From: BCD1 sp942492125
Lineage (GTDB): Bacteria > Bacteroidota > Bacteroidia > Chitinophagales > Saprospiraceae
Assembly: GCA_942492125.1 (NCBI GenBank)
Contig: CALODM010000025.1
Span: 1 to 64,000 of the forward strand
Direction of reading: 5' to 3'
DNA: 64,000 bases
The notes under the pieces are model-generated. The model made no database searches and was not told where the DNA came from. It was given only the letters and a program-made list of their open reading frames with translations. Every line of letters begins with the position of its first letter. The stretch's first letter is position 1. The position numbers were made by a program, and so were the translations under genes. Shown in pieces: positions 54,079-62,032 of the stretch.

Positions 54079-54918
54079 ATGGATAATTCCTATACGATAG
54101 TACTGCCTCAGTTTGAGGGGCCTTTTGATCTGCTTTTATTCTTTATCGAGCGGGATGAGCTCGATATTCAGGATATCCCCATCGCCAAAGTGACGGATGA
54201 TTTTCTCGAATACATCCGGCATATGGAACGGATGAATATCGACATGGCCAGTGAATTCATCCTGGTTGCTGCAACTCTGTGCCGCATCAAAGCTAAAATG
54301 CTGATCCCGCGAAAACAATTGGATGAAGAAGGAAATGAAATTGATCCAAGGGAAGAACTGATCCAAAGACTTTTAGAATACAAACGCTACAAAAGCGTAT
54401 TGGAGGAAATGCGGGAAATGGAGGAAGCACGTTCCAAAAAGAATCCTCGTGGCAATGTATCCAAAGAGTTAAAAGCCATCGCCACCAAAGCTTTGGTGGA
54501 TTCCGAACTGGAATCGCTCAATCTCTTTAAACTACTCAAAGCCTTTGAGCAGGTAGTTCAGCGTTTTGATGACACACATCCCAAAACCGTACACCAGATC
54601 ATTCGTTTTGATTATACCATCGAAGATCAACAAACCAGGATTCTCAAAAGCCTTAAAAAAGGTAAAAAAGCTACTTTCAAAAGTGTTTTTGGAGAATGTA
54701 GAAACAGAATCCATGCCATCGTAACCTTCCTCTCACTGCTGGAACTTCTTAATTCGGGTGTTGTAGCCATGATTGTAGGAGAAGGCATCAATAACTTTTG
54801 GCTGACAGAAGCTATACCGGAGCCTCCGGACGAAACCGATGCGGAAGCTGAATCAGATTCAGAGCCTGAAGAAAATCCTGAAAGGGAAGCACAAAGTCCG
54901 GACCTGGACAGCGAATAA
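54079..54918 (+). CDS. scpA: Segregation and condensation protein A
   Basis: A 279-residue kleisin of the SMC-ScpAB condensin. The N-terminal SMC-neck-binding part is YTIVLPQFEGPFDLLLFFIERDELDIQDIPIAKVTDDFLEYI, which matches the family closely. The middle region (about 80-170) is helical and charged. The C-terminal winged-helix part is FGECRNRIHAIVTFLSLLELLNSGVVAMI, followed by an acidic tail rich in E, D and P that is extra. The frame is open to 54070 through a TTG; I prefer the ATG at 54079. No scpB is adjacent. Confidence 0.94.
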   Translation: MDNSYTIVLPQFEGPFDLLLFFIERDELDIQDIPIAKVTDDFLEYIRHMERMNIDMASEFILVAATLCRIKAKMLIPRKQLDEEGNEIDPREELIQRLLEYKRYKSVLEEMREMEEARSKKNPRGNVSKELKAIATKALVDSELESLNLFKLLKAFEQVVQRFDDTHPKTVHQIIRFDYTIEDQQTRILKSLKKGKKATFKSVFGECRNRIHAIVTFLSLLELLNSGVVAMIVGEGINNFWLTEAIPEPPDETDAEAESDSEPEENPEREAQSPDLDSE

Positions 54919-55004
54919 GTTAATCCAAAATAGCCTGATTATAAGGAATTAAGAGGGAAATTCTGTATATTTACTATCCTCATATTACTTTAATCCTTGT
55001 TAAA

Positions 55005-56150
55005 ATGGAAGACCAAAATCAGGTACAAACAATTCTTCTAAATGAGGTTGACTGGGATGACATTATTGAATCCCTGAAGGGACAAAAATGCATGCTTTTT
55101 TTCGGACAAGGCATCTATGAAGCTTCTGATGGGAACAATCACAACAAAGCGTTGCGCTTGTGGCTGGATGCAGAAAACCCCAACCACCCTCAAATTCACG
55201 TTTACAATGCTGATGGTTTCTTCTTATTTAAAAAAGGTCGCCTTAAAGTGATCAGCGCCATCCGGAAATTTTATGATCAAAAATTTCCAGAAACGGAAAA
55301 GATCTTTGAAAAGATTGCGCGCTTGCCGTTTCCTGCCATTTTCTCCCTCATGCCGGATAATCTACTCGCTCGCACCTTTGATGTATTGGGTCTGGAGTAC
55401 CAGCGGGATTTTTACATCCCTCACAAAAAAGCAAGCGAATACTTTGAACAACCTTCTCCTGACAATCCTCTCATCTACAACCTGATTGGCAATATTGAAA
55501 ACCCCAACAGCCTGTTGCTGACTCACCAAAACTTTTTCGACTATCTCAATTCCATTTTCATCGGCAACAGCATGAATGTGGAACTGAAAGAATGGCTGGA
55601 TAGTTTTGACAGGTATATATTTTTGGGACTGCCCTATGAAAAATGGTATTTCCAGTTACTACTGCGGGTATTATCGCTGATCTCTCCCAAACTCAAGGAC
55701 ATTGAGCCCATTGCTTTGAAGGAATTTGAAAATCCAAACCTCCAGAAAATTTATACCGAGGAATTTAAGATCGACTTTTACGATGCCAGTGCCAAAGCAT
55801 TTATCGAGGAACTGTACCAGCGAAGTGAGACAGCGGGTATTCTGAAACCACTGCCGACAATCGGGGAAATTAATGACGCTACACCCGATGCCACTGAAAA
55901 AGAACTTATAGAGCTGGTAGCGACGGCCAAAACCGGAAAAGCCCTCGATCGGCTGAAAACCTTCCTCCATCACCGGAAACCAGCCACACACGACCTGGCT
56001 AACAGTCTGTTGTTACTGAGCAACCGATTTCACCTGCTTCGCCAAAGAGAGATGAAGGGCACCATCGACTCCAGGGACCTGAGCGTCGAAGACAATAAAA
56101 TTGTAGAATCACTGATACAATTGATCACGGAAGCACAGAAATACCGCTAA
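55005..56150 (+). CDS. SIR2-like (catalytically degenerate) protein with C-terminal EAD11 domain
   Basis: A 381-residue soluble protein and the first gene of a four-gene unit. Residues 20-225 show a SIR2-type Rossmann layout: CMLFFGQGIYEA (glycine motif), PFPAIFSLMPDNLL (where active SIR2 proteins have T-N-x-D; here M116 replaces the Asn) and PLIYNLIGNIENPNSLLLTHQNFFDYL (where I161 replaces the catalytic His). It probably binds a nucleotide rather than cleaving NAD. Residues 298-378 match EAD11 (LIELVATAKTGKALDRLKTFL, then REMKGTIDSRDLSVEDNKIVESLIQLI), a homotypic adaptor domain. The next gene starts 2 nt later. Confidence 0.8.
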   Translation: MEDQNQVQTILLNEVDWDDIIESLKGQKCMLFFGQGIYEASDGNNHNKALRLWLDAENPNHPQIHVYNADGFFLFKKGRLKVISAIRKFYDQKFPETEKIFEKIARLPFPAIFSLMPDNLLARTFDVLGLEYQRDFYIPHKKASEYFEQPSPDNPLIYNLIGNIENPNSLLLTHQNFFDYLNSIFIGNSMNVELKEWLDSFDRYIFLGLPYEKWYFQLLLRVLSLISPKLKDIEPIALKEFENPNLQKIYTEEFKIDFYDASAKAFIEELYQRSETAGILKPLPTIGEINDATPDATEKELIELVATAKTGKALDRLKTFLHHRKPATHDLANSLLLLSNRFHLLRQREMKGTIDSRDLSVEDNKIVESLIQLITEAQKYR

Positions 56151-56152
56151 TC

Positions 56153-57817
56153 ATGCCAGAGGAAAAACACCATACAGGAAAATACCGCTACCCTGGAGTG
56201 ACGCCTTTTACTTCAGATCAACGGGATATCTTCTTTGGCAGGAACCAGGATATCACTAATCTGTACCGTGCCATCAACTGGCAACGACTCATGGTTCTTT
56301 ACAGTAAAAGTGGTTTGGGAAAAAGCTCGTTACTCAATGCCGGTATTATTCCACTTTGTCTTGAAAAGGGAGATTTTGCACCCATTGTTATCCGATTTGG
56401 TGCGTGGACAGAAGGAGCTACAAAAACACCTCTGGAAACCACCAGAGAGGTGCTTGCCCGTGAGGACAACCACCCAACCTTGCTCGATAAGTTATTGCCC
56501 GGTGACAACTCATTATGGTATTACACCAAAAGTCACCAACTCAGGGAGAAACATGACAAAAATCCCCTACTGATGTTCGATCAGTTTGAAGAGCTGTTCA
56601 GTTATCCCGAAGAACAAATAATTGAATTTCAAAAAGAACTGTCCGAGTTGCCCGGCACCGATATTCCATTGCGTTTTCTCAGTATGGCAGGAGATGCGGA
56701 TATCCTTTCCGATGAGGAAGAAGAGGCTTTGGAAAAACCTTTGGAAGCACACATCCTTTTTGCCATCCGTTCCGACCGCATCCATCTGCTTGACCGGTTG
56801 AAAGATTACCTGCCTATGGTGCTTCGGCATACCTATGAATTAAAAGCATTGACTCGGCAAGATGCCCGGGCAGCCATCGTTGAGCCAGCCAAAGCAATAG
56901 GTGACTTCAATACAGCACCCTTTCAATTTAGCCCGGAAGCGCTGGATGTATTGATGGATTACCTAAAGGACGAGCAGGATAAGGAAAGAAGAGTGGAAGG
57001 CATCTTATTACAGATGCTTTGCGAGTACTATGAACGTAATATAGCAGCCCAGAAAAAGTTAAAATACCTTGACTTAAAACACATTGGTGCTCCTGAAGAC
57101 GTCGTTAAAAAATATTACCTGGAAAAAATCCAAAACCTGCCGGTAAAGCATCAAATCCCTGCCCGGAAGCTGATTGAAGAAGGATTGGTATCGGAGGGAG
57201 AAGCTATGCGGCTCACCTTGCACGAAAGCTTCATCCGGCAAGAGTACGGTGTCGAAAAAAAACTACTGGAGCGCCTCGTCGACAGCCGGCTGTTGCGGTC
57301 CGAACCTTTTATCCGTGGAGGATACACTTATGAGTTGTCCCATGACCGGCTCGTATCTCCTATCCTGGAAGCCAGAAATAAACGGAGAGAGGAAGAACAA
57401 CTCGAACAACTAGAAAAAGCCCAAAAACGAATCGCCAGGGAAATACACCTTAAGGAACAGGCTCAGGCTAATGAGGTACGGGCGAAACAGAGAACGCGTT
57501 TAGCGTTGCTGGGATTGATAGCCGCTACCATAGCCTTGGTAGCTGCCATTTATTTTGGGTACAATGCCATCCAACAAAAGCAGGCTGCTGAAAAAGCCCG
57601 GACAGAAGCTCAGGACAACCTCATCGACAATTATAATTCTGAAATAAAAAGATACCAGGGAGAGATCAACACCGCCCAACGCAACCGGAATGCTTTTGAA
57701 AGGTATAACGCAGATGAAGATGTCATCGAACTGGAGAACCAAAAAATTGACAGCCTCAGCCGGGAGATAAGATATTTGGAAGAAAAAATCAAGGTGATGA
57801 GAACCAATGAGCAATGA
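56153..57817 (+). CDS. nSTAND1-type ATPase with C-terminal transmembrane helix and coiled coil
   Basis: A 554-residue protein of the STAND NTPase class. Walker A is SKSGLGKSSLLNAG (54-59 core) and Walker B is LLMFDQFEELF (139-147), with the N-terminal YPGVTPFTSDQRDIFFGRNQDI that marks nSTAND1. A helical and winged-helix region follows (ALTRQDARAAIVEPAKAIG; LSHDRLVSPILEARNKRREE). A basic coiled coil leads into one membrane helix at about 450-470 (LALLGLIAATIALVAAIYFGY). The last 84 residues are coiled coil and predicted periplasmic. No EAD, TPR or WD40 sensor is fused to it. The LRR gene follows after 21 nt. Confidence 0.85.
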   Translation: MPEEKHHTGKYRYPGVTPFTSDQRDIFFGRNQDITNLYRAINWQRLMVLYSKSGLGKSSLLNAGIIPLCLEKGDFAPIVIRFGAWTEGATKTPLETTREVLAREDNHPTLLDKLLPGDNSLWYYTKSHQLREKHDKNPLLMFDQFEELFSYPEEQIIEFQKELSELPGTDIPLRFLSMAGDADILSDEEEEALEKPLEAHILFAIRSDRIHLLDRLKDYLPMVLRHTYELKALTRQDARAAIVEPAKAIGDFNTAPFQFSPEALDVLMDYLKDEQDKERRVEGILLQMLCEYYERNIAAQKKLKYLDLKHIGAPEDVVKKYYLEKIQNLPVKHQIPARKLIEEGLVSEGEAMRLTLHESFIRQEYGVEKKLLERLVDSRLLRSEPFIRGGYTYELSHDRLVSPILEARNKRREEEQLEQLEKAQKRIAREIHLKEQAQANEVRAKQRTRLALLGLIAATIALVAAIYFGYNAIQQKQAAEKARTEAQDNLIDNYNSEIKRYQGEINTAQRNRNAFERYNADEDVIELENQKIDSLSREIRYLEEKIKVMRTNEQ

Positions 57818-57838
57818 TCTATTGAAAGGAAATAGCAT

Positions 57839-60340
57839 ATGAGAATTCTGGCCATTTTCATATTCATTATTTTTTCCTTGTCTTTACTTGGGCAAGGTCA
57901 GTGCCCTTATTACGCCAGGTATATACAAAAAGGGGATCTAGAGTTACGAAGAGGGAATAAAGCCAATTTTGAAGCTGCCATCAATGCCTACAGTACCGCC
58001 ATGTTGCATTGCCCTGAAAAGGCGGAGGAAGTACAGGCCAAGATTCTGGAAGTTTTTAGAGTCATAGACAGATTAAAAAAGGATGCCTACGAGGCCAGAG
58101 CAAACGCTATTAAGGAAAATAGGATAGCAGAAGCGGCTTTAGAACAGGCACAAACCGCCAAAAAAACAGCACAGGCAGCTCTGAACAAAGCCAATAAACT
58201 CGTCAATGCCTTTTATTTTTATAATGATCAATATGCGCTGGCATATGGGAAGAAAAATAGCCAAAAAGCCTTTTACTTCATAGACAAACAAGGCAGGCAG
58301 GTTACCAAACTGGGTCGATGGGAAAATGCAGAACAATTTGGCTGGAAGGGATTTGCGAAAGTGAAATACAGGAATAATCCGCAAAATTATTTATTGGACA
58401 CCCTTGGTAATACTTATGCTGTAGCTTATGATATTAATGAACTTGATGAAAATATTACTGCTTTGGATTTGGCTGGGAAAAATTTGGATTCAATTCCGGA
58501 CATGATTTTTAACCATTCCCAACTGGAGATTTTATTCCTGAATTCAAATAGGATAACGAACGTACCCAAAAAAATATCCCTGTTGGGGAATTTAAAATTA
58601 CTGGAATTGAGTGATAACGCCTTAACCTCACTGCCAATGCAAATAGGCAGCCTGAAGAACCTTAGTCAGCTCAACCTAAACGGTAACCAACTCACTCAGT
58701 TACCTGTAGAATTAGGCAAACTTGAAAACCTGAACTACCTCGACTTAAGTAAAAACCTGCTAAAAAACTTACCCCTTGAATTTAAAAATATCAAAAACTT
58801 ACAATATCTCGACTTAAGTTCAAACCAACTGACCAACCTACCAGCTGAAATGTGCTTGCTCAGCAAACTGAATTATCTTGACCTTTCTTATAATCAACTG
58901 AGGAATTTACCCGCTGAATTGGGAAAATGTATCAACCTGAACTACCTGCTCTCTGAAAGCAACCATTTAACCCAGTTGCCAATGGAAATAAAAAACCTAA
59001 ACAATTTAATTTATCTGGCCCTATCCGGCAACCAGTTAAAAAACATACCGCCGCAATTATTCGATTTAAAAAAACTGAACTCCCTCTTCCTAACTGAAAA
59101 TCAATTATCCGTTTTACCTCCTGAAATTGGAAATCTTAAAAACCTGAATCACTTATACCTTGGAATAAACCAATTGACCAGTTTACCCTCGGAAATTGGA
59201 AATCTCGTCGACTTAAAGTTCCTGGACTTATCTTATAATCAATTGACAAGCATGCCATCTGAAATCGGACAACTCCGGCAGGTTCATACGTTTTGGCTAA
59301 ATGGAAATCAATTGTCCCATTTACCCAGGGAAATTGGAGGTTTGGAGCGTGTCTATTATCTCAACTTAAGCGCTAACAAAATAGCTGAATTACCCAAAGA
59401 ATTCGGGAATTTACAAAACCTGAACACCCTTGATTTGTCGAATAATCAATTGAGAGTCCTCCCAAAAGAATTTGGCAAACTCAAAAGCTTAATTAACTTT
59501 TATTGTATCCAGAATGCTTTAATCGAATTACCCAAAGAGTTTGGAAACCTTTTTAGCCTCATGTTAGTCAATCTTGATCAAAATCAATTGACTTATCTCC
59601 CAGAAACCATCGGAAACCTCCCTTACCTCGGTCAACTGATTTTGTCCAATAATCAATTAACTCGTCTACCGGAAGAAATCGGAAAACTGGGCAATCTGTA
59701 TTTTCTGAATCTCAATAATAATCGGTTAATCAACCTGCCAAACAGTATAAAAAACCTGTATAACCTTGGGACCCTATGGGTGTCTGATAACCAATTGACC
59801 ACATTGCCTGCCGAAACAGAATTCCTTTATGGGCTGACAACTCTGGACTTGAGAAATAATCCCTTGGCCGAGTTAGAGTTAAAAAAAATCAAAAGTTTCT
59901 TACCTGATTGTTTCATTCACTCAGACTTTGACTACGCTACCATGGCTCTGCAATATTTCAATGAGGGAAAATACGAACAAGCTTTTAATGCTCAGGTAAA
60001 AGCTGTTGAAGAAAACGGAAGTTTTTATTTAAATTGGTATTACTTGAATATTTATGCCCTTTTTTCCGGTCGTCCCGAGGAGGCTATAACTGCTGCACAA
60101 ATACACCTGGAGTTAATGCCGGATGCCTATGGCCTGGAAGCCAACCTTGCTCTCGGGTACTTACTCAATGATCAATGGACAGAAGCAGAAAAAATTTTTC
60201 TTAGGTGGGAAGGACAAATTTTTCCAGGTGAGGACAGAAGCTGGGAGGAGGTCTTATTACAGTATATAAAAGACCTTGAAGTGGCCGGGATAACACATTC
60301 CGGTTTTGAAAAGGCAAAAGCCTTACTTATGAAAAAATGA
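57839..60340 (+). CDS. Exported leucine-rich-repeat protein with N-terminal coiled coil and C-terminal TPR-like region
   Basis: An 833-residue protein with a signal peptide (ILAIFIFIIFSLSLLGQG). Residues 22-80 form a cysteine-containing helical module (CPYYARYIQKGDLELRRG, FEAAINAYSTAMLHCPEKA). A coiled coil (about 80-122) and a short WG-like beta segment (about 125-200) follow. Residues 205-690 hold about 21 leucine-rich repeats of 23 residues (LxxLDLSxNQLTxLPxEIGNLxN). The C-terminus is TPR-like (about 695-833). A ribosome site (AAAGGAAA) precedes the ATG. Its stop overlaps the start of the next LRR gene (ATGA). Confidence 0.85.
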   Translation: MRILAIFIFIIFSLSLLGQGQCPYYARYIQKGDLELRRGNKANFEAAINAYSTAMLHCPEKAEEVQAKILEVFRVIDRLKKDAYEARANAIKENRIAEAALEQAQTAKKTAQAALNKANKLVNAFYFYNDQYALAYGKKNSQKAFYFIDKQGRQVTKLGRWENAEQFGWKGFAKVKYRNNPQNYLLDTLGNTYAVAYDINELDENITALDLAGKNLDSIPDMIFNHSQLEILFLNSNRITNVPKKISLLGNLKLLELSDNALTSLPMQIGSLKNLSQLNLNGNQLTQLPVELGKLENLNYLDLSKNLLKNLPLEFKNIKNLQYLDLSSNQLTNLPAEMCLLSKLNYLDLSYNQLRNLPAELGKCINLNYLLSESNHLTQLPMEIKNLNNLIYLALSGNQLKNIPPQLFDLKKLNSLFLTENQLSVLPPEIGNLKNLNHLYLGINQLTSLPSEIGNLVDLKFLDLSYNQLTSMPSEIGQLRQVHTFWLNGNQLSHLPREIGGLERVYYLNLSANKIAELPKEFGNLQNLNTLDLSNNQLRVLPKEFGKLKSLINFYCIQNALIELPKEFGNLFSLMLVNLDQNQLTYLPETIGNLPYLGQLILSNNQLTRLPEEIGKLGNLYFLNLNNNRLINLPNSIKNLYNLGTLWVSDNQLTTLPAETEFLYGLTTLDLRNNPLAELELKKIKSFLPDCFIHSDFDYATMALQYFNEGKYEQAFNAQVKAVEENGSFYLNWYYLNIYALFSGRPEEAITAAQIHLELMPDAYGLEANLALGYLLNDQWTEAEKIFLRWEGQIFPGEDRSWEEVLLQYIKDLEVAGITHSGFEKAKALLMKK

Positions 60341-61833
60341 AAAAGTATATTATCAAATTCATACCCATGAAAAAGTTGTTCTTATTCTTTTTCTTGATTA
60401 CGAGCCTGTCACTGACAGGTCAGGTGGATTGCCCCTATTATCAAAATTACATTAATAAAGGAGATGAAGAACTTAGAAAAGGACAGCAAGCCGATTTTGA
60501 GGCTGCCATCAATGCTTACAGTACAGCTATGGTACACTGCCCCGCAAAAGCCGACGAAGTTCAGGCTAAAATTCTGACTGTTTTCAACGCTATTGAACAA
60601 CTCAAAACCGAGGCAGAAATATCCAGCCAAAAAGCGATCAATGCCAAACAAAGAACGCTACAGGCATTACAGGAGACTGAAGCAGCCAATGCCAAAACAC
60701 AAGAGGCCTTAAGCCAGGCCAACCAGCTCATCCATGCCTTTTATTTTTATGCAGATCGTTTTGCCCTGGCTTATGGCGATAAAGACGGGGACATGGTTTT
60801 TTATTTTATTGATAAAGAAGGCAACGAAGTTGCCAAACTGGGGTTTTGGGAAAAGGCAGAACAATTCGACTGGCGGGGATTTGGGAAGGTAAAATCTTCA
60901 ATGGAGCCAACACCATATTTGTTAGATACCTTCGGTAATGTTTATCCTGTTGCGTATTCGATTGAAGATTTAGATGAGGACATTACAGCTTTGGATCTTC
61001 AAAAGAAAAGGCTTGATTCTATTCCTGAAGCAGTTTTTGAAAACACACAGCTTGAAGTTTTACTGCTTAATGATAATCGAATAAACCATATACCCCAAAA
61101 GGCCTTTTTCCTGGATAATCTCAGGTACCTTAACCTGTTTAACAACCGATTAACCAGCCTACCCCCTGAATTGGGTAACCTGTTTAAGTTGACTTACCTG
61201 AATATCAACAATAGTGAATTAACCAGCTTGCCCGATGAATTTTTCGAGCTCGGTAATTTGACAGCCCTTTATTTGGGGGGAAATGAATTGCCCCATCTGC
61301 CAACGGACATTTTTAAACTAAAAAATTTGACTTTCCTGGACCTGACAAAAAACCATTTAACCAGCCTGCCGGCTGAAATAGGAAGTCTTAAGGAAATGTC
61401 TGACCTTTACTTGTCCTATAATCAATTAAGCAGCCTGCCGGCTGAATTTGGCAATCTTATCAAATTGACTAATTTGGAAGTGATCGTAAACCAGCTGTCG
61501 GTATTACCCCCTGAATTGGGTAACCTTAACAAATTAACTAACCTAGATTTAGCCGGAAATAAAATAACTTGCTTGCCACCTGAATTTGGCAATTTGTTTA
61601 ACTTGACTTACCTGAGCCTTTTTAATAATCAATTAACCAGCCTACCCCCTGAATTGGGTAACCTGTTCAATTTGACATACCTGTTACTGGATGATAATCA
61701 ATTGACCAATCTGCCAACGGAAATGAAAAACCTGATCAACCTGACTACTCTGAGTGTGGAAAATAATCCTATTCCAAAAGAAAAAATAAGGATGTTGGAA
61801 CAGCAACTCCCCCATTGCCAGATCAGCCAGTAG
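60337..61833 (+). CDS. Exported leucine-rich-repeat protein, paralogue of the preceding gene
   Basis: A 498-residue protein. The first ATG overlaps the upstream stop, but the signal peptide looks best from the ATG at 60367 (KKLFLFFFLITSLSLTGQ). The N-terminal 200 residues are clearly homologous to the previous protein (CPYYQNYINKGDEELRKG, FEAAINAYSTAMVHCPAKA, FYFIDKEGNEVAKLGFWEKAEQF). Residues 215-490 carry about 12 repeats of 23 residues. It lacks the C-terminal TPR-like part. Copies of one repeat block are identical at the DNA level across 36 bp (61149 and 61632). Confidence 0.85.
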   Translation: MKKYIIKFIPMKKLFLFFFLITSLSLTGQVDCPYYQNYINKGDEELRKGQQADFEAAINAYSTAMVHCPAKADEVQAKILTVFNAIEQLKTEAEISSQKAINAKQRTLQALQETEAANAKTQEALSQANQLIHAFYFYADRFALAYGDKDGDMVFYFIDKEGNEVAKLGFWEKAEQFDWRGFGKVKSSMEPTPYLLDTFGNVYPVAYSIEDLDEDITALDLQKKRLDSIPEAVFENTQLEVLLLNDNRINHIPQKAFFLDNLRYLNLFNNRLTSLPPELGNLFKLTYLNINNSELTSLPDEFFELGNLTALYLGGNELPHLPTDIFKLKNLTFLDLTKNHLTSLPAEIGSLKEMSDLYLSYNQLSSLPAEFGNLIKLTNLEVIVNQLSVLPPELGNLNKLTNLDLAGNKITCLPPEFGNLFNLTYLSLFNNQLTSLPPELGNLFNLTYLLLDDNQLTNLPTEMKNLINLTTLSVENNPIPKEKIRMLEQQLPHCQISQ

Positions 61834-62032
61834 ATAAATCTTTCTGCCCTCAGAAATTAATTAAATAACATCCCGGTTAATATTAAAAACAATCTACCTT
61901 AATCGTAAAAATAACATCCTTTATATATTAAATTAGTCCTTTAATAAAATTTGCTATTCATTTAGCTTTTCACTCGCTACACCATCATTCTTGCCACCCA
62001 TCTGACATTTTGTTTTTACATAATCAATACCT

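Noticed and set aside
55005..56150. Active SIR2 NADase effector, as in Thoeris or DSR-type defence
   Set aside because: Both catalytic positions are replaced (Met116, Ile161), so an active NADase is not supported.
58450..61800. LRR DNA periodicity as a non-coding satellite
   Set aside because: The 69-bp period is explained by 23-residue leucine-rich repeats in continuous open frames.
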